DNA of 25,209 bases from Candidatus Multiplicimicrobium inquinatum (GCA_002344825.1 DDUN01000041.1:1-25209), one strand, 5' to 3'; numbered from the stretch's first letter, positions 15,378 to 23,286 are shown. Notes: generated by a model from the sequence alone, not told the origin. A program made the numbers and translations.

Positions 15378-16703
15378 TTAAAACGCCTTCTTGCTGCGAA
15401 CAAAAAAGTTAGTGCCCTCATCGCCGTGCGCGATCGAGATATTAACTAAATTGTTCCGTGCGACATAAACACGGAACTCGAGACCGTAAGACTCTTTGAA
15501 ATCTTTAAACTGAAACTCGCTCCACTCACCGAAAGTTTGTCCAAAATCAAAGAAAGGCACCGCGTCCATATGCAATTCGCGGTATTCCCAAATTGTGTAG
15601 CGATACTCAATATTAAAAAGCAAAAGGCTTTCACCGAAAAACCGGTTTACATGATAAGAGCGCAGAGTGTGGCTTTGTTCAGGCAAGGTGCCGTATCCGC
15701 CCAGCTTGGACATGTTGTAAAACGGAACATTGCCGCCATTAATCTCATCATGATGCTCGGCTAATCCGCGGATCGCAAGAACACGGCGGGGTGATCCGAC
15801 TTTAAAATACTGCGCCATATCCGCACGATAAGTAAAATAGCTGGCGTTAGAATCATCCAAACCTTCGCTGTAGCCAAAATAAATCTGGCGATAACCTCCG
15901 CGCGTGGGGGCATCACGAAAATCACGCGTGTCGTTCTTAAGGTCCGCTGCCAATGTAAGTATTTTATCGCCGCCGGAACCGGGGATGTTATTCAGGCCAA
16001 AATAACTTAACTGGCCCCAGTCATCCGACTCGCCTTCTGAAATATTATTGTTCTCATAAACTAAATGAAACGCGCCTTTCCATTCAGGTGAAAACTCATA
16101 CCCCACTTTGCCCGCAACCGTTGTCTGCTCATGCCCATAACTCACGCCATTACCGGCGCTGGTGTCAGGCCCCATTCCAAAAAAGTTATCTTCCCAACGG
16201 TCTTCATACTGAAAAAACCCGGAAACAAAAAACGGCGTCCCGGCAACTCTTTCAACTCCGATTTCAGCGCCGGTACGGAAAGAAATTTCTTCACCGTAAT
16301 GAACCCATGTATCAAAAGTAAAATCCGGATACTTGGACTGCAATCCGGATAACTTCGGCAAATCAAGCTTAAGGCCATACTGCATTCCCTGGCCGGACAT
16401 AAAACCAATACTGGGCTGAATACCGTGATTTTTAAGATAGGTATAAAGCCATTCCGCTTTTTTAGGCAGATATTCTTTTTCGGTAAAAAGAAGACTTTTG
16501 CTTATCGGCCAACGAATCATCTCGAAAGGCAAAGCCAAAAGCGCTGAAAGCGGGTCTTTCAGCGAAGATGATTTTAAGGGCTTGGTATAAACCGGAGCAT
16601 ATTTATCCGTATTCGCGGCAAAGGCCGTTCCGGATAAAAAAACAGCTCCGGCAAGAAAAAAAACAAGGGAAAGCATCCCTGTGCGCAGTTTTTTGAAAAT
16701 CAT
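15378..16703 (-). CDS. Omp85/BamA-like outer membrane beta-barrel protein
   Basis: A 441-aa outer membrane protein. A signal peptide (about 1-29, ending GTAFA) is followed by about 90 residues and then alternating beta-strand segments to the end. The strand content, the loop LGGYGTLPEQS (like the L6 region of the Omp85 'surface antigen' family, though the usual Arg is absent), the late FFDFGQTFGE motif and the C-terminal Phe (a BAM recognition signal) all fit PF01103. No POTRA domains are present, so it is not BamA itself and more likely a stand-alone barrel. The start is an ATG 3 nt after the upstream lipoprotein stop. It is one gene upstream of the kinase-like protein. Confidence 0.8.
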   Translation of the reverse strand: MIFKKLRTGMLSLVFFLAGAVFLSGTAFAANTDKYAPVYTKPLKSSSLKDPLSALLALPFEMIRWPISKSLLFTEKEYLPKKAEWLYTYLKNHGIQPSIGFMSGQGMQYGLKLDLPKLSGLQSKYPDFTFDTWVHYGEEISFRTGAEIGVERVAGTPFFVSGFFQYEDRWEDNFFGMGPDTSAGNGVSYGHEQTTVAGKVGYEFSPEWKGAFHLVYENNNISEGESDDWGQLSYFGLNNIPGSGGDKILTLAADLKNDTRDFRDAPTRGGYRQIYFGYSEGLDDSNASYFTYRADMAQYFKVGSPRRVLAIRGLAEHHDEINGGNVPFYNMSKLGGYGTLPEQSHTLRSYHVNRFFGESLLLFNIEYRYTIWEYRELHMDAVPFFDFGQTFGEWSEFQFKDFKESYGLEFRVYVARNNLVNISIAHGDEGTNFFVRSKKAF

Positions 16704-16706
16704 TAC

Positions 16707-17309
16707 TTAGTCTACCTTTCCTTCTTTGTGCCGCAAGAGAGCTTGATCAAGCTGCTCCAACTCGAAAAATAAAATGTCTTTCACAAGATAATAACGCTGA
16801 TTCGCTTTCACATAATAAGGCTCTCCGGATGTCCGTGAGCCTGAAGCGATTTTATCCACAAAGTCTTCCGCTGTTTGAACTTCAGAGCCAAATTTAACCC
16901 ACTTATATCGCATCAGCAAAATCGCTTTTTTGCTGTTATGCGTTTCTCCGTTTCGCAGAAAATTATAGGCAGTTCTGGAAAGCCGTTCAAGCAGATACTC
17001 GATTCTCTGCTTTTGATAATCCGTCTCCAAACCTGTTTTTTCGGCTAATTTTTTGAAAGAACCCAAGGTCTCAATTTCAGCGGCATCCCCCAACAGGATC
17101 ATTGCCGGTGGTTTCTTATCGGCTTTTGGCTTTTTCGCTTGAGGTTTTGATGTAATTTTAATTGCTTTAGCAGACGGCTGACTATTCTGCGCGGTGGAAA
17201 CAGCTTCTGCCTGGCCGCCTTGCTCTGTCGCGGAAAGGCTATCCTGCTTCCGGGCGCAAGCGCTGATAAAAAAAACGCAGAGCAAAATCAGCCAAAAAGG
17301 AAGACGCAT
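16707..17309 (-). CDS. DUF5329-like lipoprotein
   Basis: A 200-aa exported lipoprotein. The signal peptide ends in a lipobox ISAC with Cys18 as the lipidated residue. Then comes a long Lys/Ala/Pro-rich linker (to about residue 70) that would reach across the periplasm or cell wall. The C-terminal globular part matches my memory of DUF5329: RIEYLLERLSRTAYNFLRNG, a KKAILLMRYKW helix, VQTAEDFVDKIASGSRTSGE, and a terminal helix. Function is unknown. GTG 17321 overlaps the previous stop, but ATG 17309 has GAGG upstream and is preferred. It sits between the TLC transporter and the Omp85-like barrel, so it probably serves the same envelope process. Confidence 0.7.
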   Translation of the reverse strand: MRLPFWLILLCVFFISACARKQDSLSATEQGGQAEAVSTAQNSQPSAKAIKITSKPQAKKPKADKKPPAMILLGDAAEIETLGSFKKLAEKTGLETDYQKQRIEYLLERLSRTAYNFLRNGETHNSKKAILLMRYKWVKFGSEVQTAEDFVDKIASGSRTSGEPYYVKANQRYYLVKDILFFELEQLDQALLRHKEGKVD

Positions 17310-17317
17310 TTTGACCC

Positions 17318-18580
17318 TCACAATTGAACCAAGGGCTGAAGCTTTTTACGCAATCCAACAAGAACCATCAGCCAAAAAGGAATTAGAACCAGAACCAACA
17401 GCCCCATTTGAGGGGCGGAAATCTGAAAAAGAAACGTCCCCGCGATCATAAACAATCCGGCTAACGTTTTTGCGCCCCGGAAACCAAGCATATCAATCCA
17501 GGGCTTGGCTTGCCGGCGCTCAGCGCTTGAGAGCGGCAAATAAAGAATTTCTTTGCTTGCTTGCTGAATGGAGTAATTCATGCTGCCGTCGTAAAGCCGG
17601 TAAATCACCGCCGCCACCAAAGACACCGCGCACAAATTCCAAACGGATAAAATCGCTAAGCCGACGGGTAAAATCCAAATAGACCCCAGGGCTCCGAAGC
17701 GGCGCAGAAAAGTCGCGGTCATGAGAAACTGCATTAAAAAAGAAAGCAAATTAAGCCAGGCATAAAATCCACCATAAAACGAAGCAAGCGCCTGCTTGCC
17801 TTCGACCATTTGCTCCACAACGCCGGCAAATTGGTTCTCAACGATCGTTGATGTCATTTTCGCCAAAATCACCAGCCCCGCCACAAGCAATAGATAAGAA
17901 GTTACGCGTAAAGGTTTTTGGGCTTCGGGCAAAGGGACTGTCGGGGTTTCCAAAAATGGGACATGCTGTTTTTGCCGTACTTCTTTCCAGAGAATCATGC
18001 TCAAAAAAAGACAAGCCGCTAAAATTCCGGAAACGACCAAAAACAAATTATGGATTGCGGTCACTTGCAATAAAGCTTGAGTGGCCCAACCGCCCAAAAT
18101 TCCCCCGATAGACCCGCCGCTAATAATCAATCCGAAAAGACGCTTAGCTTCATTTTGCGAATAAAGGTCATTAGCAAAAATCCAAAATTGCGTGGTTAAA
18201 ATAACGGAGAAAGTCGCCTGCCATAAAAAGAAAAATGCGGAGATAAAAACAGATTCTTGATTCGAAAAAAACCAAAAAAAACCCAAGTTGAAAATTAAAA
18301 ACAAAGTCATTGCCGCGTCAAAAAGCCGGTGCGGCATTTTTTTCCCAAGCCACGAATACCCCCAAACCACCACAACCAAAAAAAGGCCTTCGGCAACGTT
18401 CATGTATTTCATTTTGTCCGCGCCAAAATCATCAATAAAAAGGGCGTTGCGAAGCGGCTTGAGAATGTAAATGGTCATGATCACAAGCATGAAGTACAAA
18501 AACATCAATAAAGTTTTCATGCGCTCGCCGGGGCGAATATCAAAAAAAGGCTTGAGAAAGGCGGTCAAAAAGTTCTTCAT
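17318..18580 (-). CDS. TLC/NTT-type nucleotide transporter-like protein
   Basis: A 420-aa inner membrane protein with about 12 membrane segments. It resembles the ATP/ADP (NTP/NDP) translocase family TLC/PF03219 of plastids, Chlamydia and Rickettsia, which many free-living bacteria also carry. Conserved-looking points are KPLRNALF (Lys41), FANDLYSQNEAKRLFGL (about 135-151), VENQF (Glu248), and SKEILYLPLSSAERRQAKPW (Lys343, Lys359), which correspond to the CKE-YIPL-GKA region of the classical carriers. Substrate is not known for the free-living homologues. GAGG lies 7 nt before the ATG. It overlaps yraN by 4 nt and heads a four-gene envelope set (transporter, lipoprotein, barrel, kinase-like protein). 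Confidence 0.75.
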   Translation of the reverse strand: MKNFLTAFLKPFFDIRPGERMKTLLMFLYFMLVIMTIYILKPLRNALFIDDFGADKMKYMNVAEGLFLVVVVWGYSWLGKKMPHRLFDAAMTLFLIFNLGFFWFFSNQESVFISAFFFLWQATFSVILTTQFWIFANDLYSQNEAKRLFGLIISGGSIGGILGGWATQALLQVTAIHNLFLVVSGILAACLFLSMILWKEVRQKQHVPFLETPTVPLPEAQKPLRVTSYLLLVAGLVILAKMTSTIVENQFAGVVEQMVEGKQALASFYGGFYAWLNLLSFLMQFLMTATFLRRFGALGSIWILPVGLAILSVWNLCAVSLVAAVIYRLYDGSMNYSIQQASKEILYLPLSSAERRQAKPWIDMLGFRGAKTLAGLFMIAGTFLFQISAPQMGLLVLVLIPFWLMVLVGLRKKLQPLVQL

Positions 18581-18966
18581 GCTTGCGCCTCAAAAGCATT
18601 TTCAACGTGCCGAACCTGAGGAATTGAAACGCCATCATAAATTAAAGCGATAACGTCAAAACGCGCCGAAGCGTTTTCGATTTTGTTTTTTTGTAAATAC
18701 CATTCAGCAAGTTTTGTGATTTGCTTTTGCTTGACTAAGTCAACGGCTTCTTCGGGCAAACCAAACTGAGGCGTGCTACGGGTTTTGACTTCAACGAAAA
18801 TAATCCGCCCTCTTTTCCGCGCGACCAAATCCAGTTCGCCAAAAGGAGACCGAACCTTTTTGTCTAAAATTTGATAACCCTGCTCCGTCAAATAGGCCGC
18901 CGCAATCATTTCCCCGCGATCTCCCAGCGATAAATAAAATTCTCCTTTGGCGGGCTTAATTCTCAT
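18577..18966 (-). CDS. yraN: YraN family (UPF0102) endonuclease-like protein
   Basis: A 129-aa protein of the Holliday-junction-resolvase-like fold; exact role unknown. The family core is clear: GDRGEMIAAAYLTEQGYQIL, RSPFGELDLVARKRGRIIF, then VEVKTRS (the nuclease E-x-K), FGLPEEAV and ARFDVIAL. The frame is open to 19038, but ATG 18966 gives the normal N-terminus and a short overlap with the end of rnhB. Neighbouring rnhB is the usual partner in many bacteria. Confidence 0.9.
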   Translation of the reverse strand: MRIKPAKGEFYLSLGDRGEMIAAAYLTEQGYQILDKKVRSPFGELDLVARKRGRIIFVEVKTRSTPQFGLPEEAVDLVKQKQITKLAEWYLQKNKIENASARFDVIALIYDGVSIPQVRHVENAFEAQA

Positions 18967-19636
18967 AATTACGTGATTTTTTTGATTGGTGGTTGGAAAG
19001 CGTCCCGGAGCCAAAACATACCCTACGGACGGGATCAAAACTGCGCCGATGAATCACGCATGCACCGTGATCCTGAAGAGCCTGCAAGTGCAGGGTGGTT
19101 CCATAACCTTTATGCTGGGCGAATCCATACTCCGGATATTCGATTTCCATTTTTTCCATCCACGAATCGCGGATCACCTTCGCCACAATCGATGCCGCCG
19201 CAATGCTTGCGGATTTCGCATCACCGCCAATAATCGTTTTTTGAGAAAGAGGAAGGTCAGTTGTAAAAGTGCCGTCAATCAGAAGGCCATCGGGAGAAAG
19301 AGGAAGGTCAAGTACAGCGCGCTTCATGGCAAGCAGTGAAGCCTGAAGGATATTGATACTATCAATTTCTTTCTCATCCGCAAACCCGATGCCAACCAGC
19401 TGCCTGGCAATGATCTCGCCGTAAAGCATTTTTCTTTTTTTCGGTGTTACTTTTTTGGAATCATTCAGCCCGGACAAGCCTTCGGGTTCAATGACTACCA
19501 CGGCCGCGGCGACCACAGGTCCGGCAAGCGGACCGCGCCCCGCTTCATCAACACCCGCCCATCTGCCTGAGGAAATAGCAAGGCGGTCAAAATCAAAGAG
19601 GGGGCTTTGAGCTTGGTTCGCCTCGCCTTCGGGCAT
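18956..19636 (-). CDS. rnhB: Ribonuclease HII
   Basis: Cleaves RNA in RNA-DNA hybrids and removes single ribonucleotides from DNA. The 226-aa protein has the four catalytic acids of the family: Asp30-Glu31 in GVDEAGRGPLAGPV, Asp121 in LLIDG and Asp139 in GGDAKSASIAAASIVAKV. The C-terminus has the conserved HKGYGT segment and an extended basic tail of about 15 residues that overlaps the yraN start. The start ATG has no visible Shine-Dalgarno. It follows rplS by 11 nt. Confidence 0.95.
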   Translation of the reverse strand: MPEGEANQAQSPLFDFDRLAISSGRWAGVDEAGRGPLAGPVVAAAVVVIEPEGLSGLNDSKKVTPKKRKMLYGEIIARQLVGIGFADEKEIDSINILQASLLAMKRAVLDLPLSPDGLLIDGTFTTDLPLSQKTIIGGDAKSASIAAASIVAKVIRDSWMEKMEIEYPEYGFAQHKGYGTTLHLQALQDHGACVIHRRSFDPVRRVCFGSGTLSNHQSKKSRNYEN

Positions 19637-19647
19637 ATGGAAAAAAG

Positions 19648-19962
19648 TTATTTCAAATCGCGCAGATAATAAAGCTTCGCACGACGAGCGCTGCCTGCGC
19701 GAGTCACTTCGATTTTTTCAATCGAGGAAGCATACAACGGAAAAGTTTTTTCAACTTTGTCGCCATGTGAATCCTTAATCACGCCAAAGCTGGCTCCGGC
19801 ACCGGAACCGCGGCGGCGAAGGCAAACACCTTCGAAAATCTGAGTGCGGGTCTTGCTGCCTTCTTTAACCTTCAAATGGATTTTTAAAGTATCACCCACC
19901 CGAAAATCAGGGATTTGGCGGCTGGCTTTTGTTTTGGCATCAATTGCCTGTATTGCGTTCAT
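19648..19962 (-). CDS. rplS: 50S ribosomal protein L19
   Basis: Ribosomal protein at the 30S-50S interface. The 104-aa product matches L19 (RVGDTLKIHLKVKEGSKTRT, IFEGVCLRRRGSGAGASFG, RRAKLYYLRDLK). It stops right after LRDLK, lacking the 8-12-residue basic tail seen in E. coli. AAGGAG lies 8 nt before the ATG, inside the trmD end; the two genes overlap by 4 nt. Confidence 0.97.
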   Translation of the reverse strand: MNAIQAIDAKTKASRQIPDFRVGDTLKIHLKVKEGSKTRTQIFEGVCLRRRGSGAGASFGVIKDSHGDKVEKTFPLYASSIEKIEVTRAGSARRAKLYYLRDLK

Positions 19963-20702
19963 TTTTCGTTCTCCTTGTTCGTTTTCTTATCAGTTCTTTT
20001 TAAAAATTTTTTTCCGGCTGCCGGTTTTTCTATTTTCTCCAGCAAGTCCGGCCGATGCTTGCGGGTCAACTCCATCGCAACCGCATCGCGCCATTTTTTT
20101 ATTTCAGAATGATTTCCCGAAAATAAAATCTCCGGCACTTCCCAACCGTTATATTCGCGCGGCCGAGTATACTGCGGATACTCCAGTAACCCGCCGCCAA
20201 AACTCTCCGCTTCCAGCGATTCTTCATTTCCCAGCACGCCGGGAACAAACCGCGTCAACGCTTCAATCAAACAAAGCGCGGGGGCTTCTCCGCCCATCGT
20301 AATAAAATCACCGACCGAAATCATCTGGTCGACCAAATTTTCTTTGATGCGGTAATCCATGCCTTCATAGTGTCCCGCGATCAAAACAATTTTCTTTTTT
20401 CCGGCAAGCCCTTTGGCTAATTCCGGCGAAAGCGGCTCACCGTGCGCATCCATCAAAATCTTCCAGCTCCCCACTCCCACTTCATTCAAACAGGCATGCA
20501 TGGGCTCAATCTTGAACACCATTCCGGGACCGCCGCCAAACGGGCTATCATCCACGGTTTGGTGCTTATCTTTGGCCCAATCGCGCAAATTATGCACGCG
20601 AACCTTAATCAGCCCATCCTTCTGAGCGCGCTTTAACAGCGACTGCTTCAGAGGCGAGTCAAAAAAATCCGGAAACAGCGTAACAATATCGATCTCTAGC
20701 AT
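19959..20702 (-). CDS. trmD: tRNA (guanine-37-N1)-methyltransferase
   Basis: Methylates G37 next to the anticodon using SAM, preventing +1 frameshifts. The 247-aa protein has the knotted SPOUT fold signatures: DIVTLFPDFF, TVDDSPFGGGPGMV, LIAGHYEGMDYRI, ISVGDFITMGGE, and YPQYTRPREYNGW. The C-terminus carries a Lys/Glu-rich tail. The only Shine-Dalgarno-like sequence (AGGA, 10 nt before the ATG) comes from the heptad repeat at 20708-20784. rimM, usually between rpsP and trmD, is absent. Confidence 0.97.
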   Translation of the reverse strand: MLEIDIVTLFPDFFDSPLKQSLLKRAQKDGLIKVRVHNLRDWAKDKHQTVDDSPFGGGPGMVFKIEPMHACLNEVGVGSWKILMDAHGEPLSPELAKGLAGKKKIVLIAGHYEGMDYRIKENLVDQMISVGDFITMGGEAPALCLIEALTRFVPGVLGNEESLEAESFGGGLLEYPQYTRPREYNGWEVPEILFSGNHSEIKKWRDAVAMELTRKHRPDLLEKIEKPAAGKKFLKRTDKKTNKENEK

Positions 20703-20707
20703 AAGCT

Positions 20708-20784
20708 CTAAATCCTAATTTCTAAATTCTAAACGAGGCGAAGAGCGCTTGGCTCTGTTTAGAGTTTAGGATTTAGTGCTTAGG
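20708..20784. repeat. Heptad quasi-palindrome between rpsP and trmD
   Basis: Four in-register heptads of type CTAAAnn (20708-20735) face four of type nnTTTAG (20757-20784). Between them is a 5-bp hairpin AGAGC/GCTCT (20742-20756). The whole region can fold into one long imperfect hairpin. The right edge overlaps the last codons and stop of rpsP, and the left edge supplies the AGGA before trmD. Confidence 0.8.
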
Positions 20785-21031
20785 ATTTCTTCGCGCGTTG
20801 TTGCTTCTTAATCAGACTCTTAACCGAGATGCTCACCTGAGCTCCGGCTTTGGTCCAATGATCGAGACGATCTTGCTTCAAAACGAACTTCTCTTCTTTC
20901 GGAAGAGCGTCGTAGAAACCGATTTCCTCGATGAAACGGCCGTCGCGGGGCGATTTTGCATCAGCAACCACAATGCGCCATTGCGGACGGTTCTTAGCAC
21001 CAAAACGTTTCATACGAATTCTAACTGCCAT
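20780..21031 (-). CDS. rpsP: 30S ribosomal protein S16
   Basis: Ribosomal protein of the 30S body, needed for its assembly. The 83-aa product is a standard S16: MAVRIRMKRFGAKNRPQWR, VVADAKSPRDGRFIEEIGFY, and a Lys-rich C-terminus. AAGGAG lies 7 nt before the ATG. It begins the series rpsP-trmD-rplS-rnhB-yraN. Confidence 0.97.
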   Translation of the reverse strand: MAVRIRMKRFGAKNRPQWRIVVADAKSPRDGRFIEEIGFYDALPKEEKFVLKQDRLDHWTKAGAQVSISVKSLIKKQQRAKKS

Positions 21032-21050
21032 TTGCTTTCTCCTTAATTTC

Positions 21051-21079
21051 CTACTTACTACTAACCAACTAACAACTAA
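21051..21079. repeat. CTA-type heptad microrepeat upstream of rpsP
   Basis: Four near-heptads, CTACTTA, CTACTAA, CAACTAA and CAACTAA, with one extra C, lie 20 nt upstream of rpsP. They resemble the CTAAAnn heptads on the other side of the gene. Confidence 0.6.
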
Positions 21080-21091
21080 TTTTTTATTCTC

Positions 21092-21117
21092 GCGCGCTGA
21101 GCTTTACCGAAGCGCGC
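21092..21117. repeat. Conserved-loop hairpin, copy A
   Basis: A 7-bp stem GCGCGCT/AGCGCGC encloses the 12-nt loop GAGCTTTACCGA. Read on the minus strand the loop is TCGGTAAAGCTC, matching copies B to D near prfA and rpmE. It sits between murA and rpsP. Confidence 0.8.
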
Positions 21118-21127
21118 AAAACATGGA

Positions 21128-21156
21128 AAAGAATAAAAACGAAGTTTTTATTCTTT
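21128..21156 (-). terminator. Hairpin at the end of murA
   Basis: A perfect 12-bp A/T-rich stem with a 5-nt loop (CTTCG on the minus strand) covers the murA stop codon. It ends in TTTTTATTCTTTT, which could serve as the U-tract of a weak terminator. Another copy of TTTTTATTC at 21081-21089 could pair with the same arm. Confidence 0.5.
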
Positions 21157-22413
21157 AACTCTTCTGATGCTGGCCCCGACTTTGGACAACTTCTGTTCCA
21201 AACGGTCATACCCACGGTCAAGATGATACACACGGTTAATTTCCGTTTCACCGTCCGCTACCAAGCCCGCCAGCACAAGCGCCGCGCTCGCGCGCAGATC
21301 CGACGCCATCACCGGCGCACCGCTCAATTTAGGAACACCGTGAATCACGGCTGTCGCGCCTTCCATAAAAATCTTCGCGCCCATGCGCCCCAGCTCGCTC
21401 ACATGCATGAAGCGATCCGGATAAATTTTTTCCGTAATCACGCTGATGCCCGGAGAAACCGTCATCAACGCCATCATCTGCGCCTGTAAATCCGTCGGAA
21501 ACGCGGGATACGGTAATGTCGTCATATCCACCGTCTTCAGTTTGCCGCGGCGCGTCACACGCAATGCGTTTTTATATTTCGTAATGCTCGCGCCAACTTG
21601 CGTCAGCTTGTCGATCACAGCATTCAAATGCGTCGGATCCATTTTTTTAATCAGCAAATCACCGCCTGTAATCGCCGCGGCAAACATAAAAGTGCCAGCC
21701 TCGATACGATCCGGAATCACACGGTAATTCGCGCCATGCAATTTCTTAACGCCCTCGATTTCGATGCGCGGCGAACCCTGGCCCGAAATCTTCGCGCCCA
21801 TTGCCTTTAAAAAATTCGCCAAATCAACCACTTCGGGCTCGCAGGCCGCGCTCTCGATCACGGTTTTACCCGGTGTTAATGTCGCCGCCATCATCACGTT
21901 GCCTGTTGCCAAAACCGAAGAGCCGTAAGAACCGCCCAGATAAATTTCGGCGCCGCGCATCTTTTTGCCGGCTTTGGCTTTTACATATCCGTGCTGAATT
22001 TCAATTTTAGCGCCCAGTGCTTCAAAACCCTTCAAATGCAAATCAATCGGCCGCGGTCCAATAACACAGCCGCCCGGCAGCGAAACTTCAGACTCGCCTA
22101 AGCGCGCCAAAAGAGGTCCCAAAACACAAACGGAAGCGCGCATCGTGCTTACCAACTTATACGGCGCAAACGGCTTCAGATTCTTGCCGGGTTTAATCGC
22201 CAAAGTTCCTTCATCATAAGTGACGCGCGCGCCGAGTGAACGCAACAGCTTGCACATTGTCATGATGTCGCTCAAATTCGGTACATTTTCAAATACCGAT
22301 TCATCCGGCGAAAGCAACGCGGCCGCCATAAGCGGCAACGCGGAGTTCTTCGAGCCCGAAGTCTCAACTTCCCCGCGCAGCTTGATGCCGCCTTTTACAA
22401 TAATTTTATCCAC
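21148..22413 (-). CDS. murA: UDP-GlcNAc 1-carboxyvinyltransferase
   Basis: Transfers enolpyruvate from PEP to UDP-GlcNAc, the first committed step of peptidoglycan synthesis; cytosolic. The 421-aa length is normal. Lys22 in SGSKNSALPL and Cys116 in LPGGCVIGPRPIDLHL are the conserved PEP-site residues; a Cys here predicts fosfomycin sensitivity. Further markers are RIEAGTFMFAAAIT, YPAFPTDLQAQMMAL and DLRASAALVLAGL. The start is GTG directly after the prmC stop (TAAGTG), so translation is probably coupled. The stop codon lies within a terminator-like hairpin. Confidence 0.97.
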   Translation of the reverse strand: MDKIIVKGGIKLRGEVETSGSKNSALPLMAAALLSPDESVFENVPNLSDIMTMCKLLRSLGARVTYDEGTLAIKPGKNLKPFAPYKLVSTMRASVCVLGPLLARLGESEVSLPGGCVIGPRPIDLHLKGFEALGAKIEIQHGYVKAKAGKKMRGAEIYLGGSYGSSVLATGNVMMAATLTPGKTVIESAACEPEVVDLANFLKAMGAKISGQGSPRIEIEGVKKLHGANYRVIPDRIEAGTFMFAAAITGGDLLIKKMDPTHLNAVIDKLTQVGASITKYKNALRVTRRGKLKTVDMTTLPYPAFPTDLQAQMMALMTVSPGISVITEKIYPDRFMHVSELGRMGAKIFMEGATAVIHGVPKLSGAPVMASDLRASAALVLAGLVADGETEINRVYHLDRGYDRLEQKLSKVGASIRRVKE

Positions 22414-23286
22414 TTAGCCCTTAACTCTTCCCAAGACGACTCTTTCAATGTCCTGATGATCTTTATAAATTCTCAGATCCTCGTAGCCATTTCTTTTCAT
22501 TTCTGCGCTCACAGCTTCCGCCTGTCCGGCGCCAAGCTCGAAACCCAAGCATCCGCCCGGTTTCAAGTACCCACCCGCATCCTTAATAATGCGCCGGTAA
22601 AAATCCAAGCCGTCTACCCCGCCATCGAGAGCGAGCCGCGGCTCATAAGCCAGCTCCGGCTGCAACCCGTTCATATCTTCCCGCGTTAAATACGGCGGAT
22701 TCGAAACAATCAAATCAAATTTCCACTCGCGGCTCTGTCCGCCGGTAGGCGGAAGCTCAAACCGCGAGAACAAATCAGACAATATAAATTCAGCGCGTTT
22801 CTCGAAATTCAATTCCCGCGCGTTCGCGCGCGCAATCTCAAGCGCCTCCTGCGAAACATCCACTAAAACAGCTTGCGCATCTTTTATCTCACTTAGCAAA
22901 GCCAGCGCAATCGCGCCCGATCCGCAGCCAAGATCAAGGAGCCAAGGGCTTTGCTTCCCTTTCAGCTCTGCCGCAGATGCTTCAATAAGCTTTTCCGTTT
23001 CGGGCCGGGGTATTAAACATCCCGGTCCCACCTTCAATTTCAAAGAGTGAAAAAAAACATCCCCAAGCAAATACGCCAGGGGAATCCGTTTTTCACGGGC
23101 TTGTATCCAAGCGAAAAATTGTTTCTCTTGCTCCGGCTGAACTTCTTTATCGGAAGACAGATAAATGTCAGCACGGTTTAAGCCTAAAAGCTGCATTAAC
23201 ATATGCTCGCTTTCGGTTTGCGCTTCGTCAATACCCGCAACCCGAAGACGATCCCGGCCCGCCTTTAAAACCTCTTTCAAGGTCAT
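22414..23286 (-). CDS. prmC: Release factor glutamine methyltransferase
   Basis: Methylates the glutamine of the GGQ motif of release factors, using SAM, which raises termination efficiency. The 290-aa protein has an N-terminal helical domain (about 1-75), LIPRPETE (91-98), the SAM motif DLGCGSG (118-124) and NPPY (196-199). Before NPPY there is an extra stretch containing PPTGGQ, encoded by a small palindrome at 22738-22753. It overlaps the prfA stop by 4 nt, so the modifying enzyme and its substrate are co-expressed. Confidence 0.96.
   Translation of the reverse strand: MTLKEVLKAGRDRLRVAGIDEAQTESEHMLMQLLGLNRADIYLSSDKEVQPEQEKQFFAWIQAREKRIPLAYLLGDVFFHSLKLKVGPGCLIPRPETEKLIEASAAELKGKQSPWLLDLGCGSGAIALALLSEIKDAQAVLVDVSQEALEIARANARELNFEKRAEFILSDLFSRFELPPTGGQSREWKFDLIVSNPPYLTREDMNGLQPELAYEPRLALDGGVDGLDFYRRIIKDAGGYLKPGGCLGFELGAGQAEAVSAEMKRNGYEDLRIYKDHQDIERVVLGRVKG
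22738..22753. repeat. Small GC palindrome inside prmC
   Basis: TCCGCC and GGCGGA flank GGTA, a 6-bp stem with a 4-nt loop. It encodes part of PPTGGQ, in a spot where E. coli PrmC is shorter, so it may be a short palindromic insertion in a surface loop. Confidence 0.5.
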
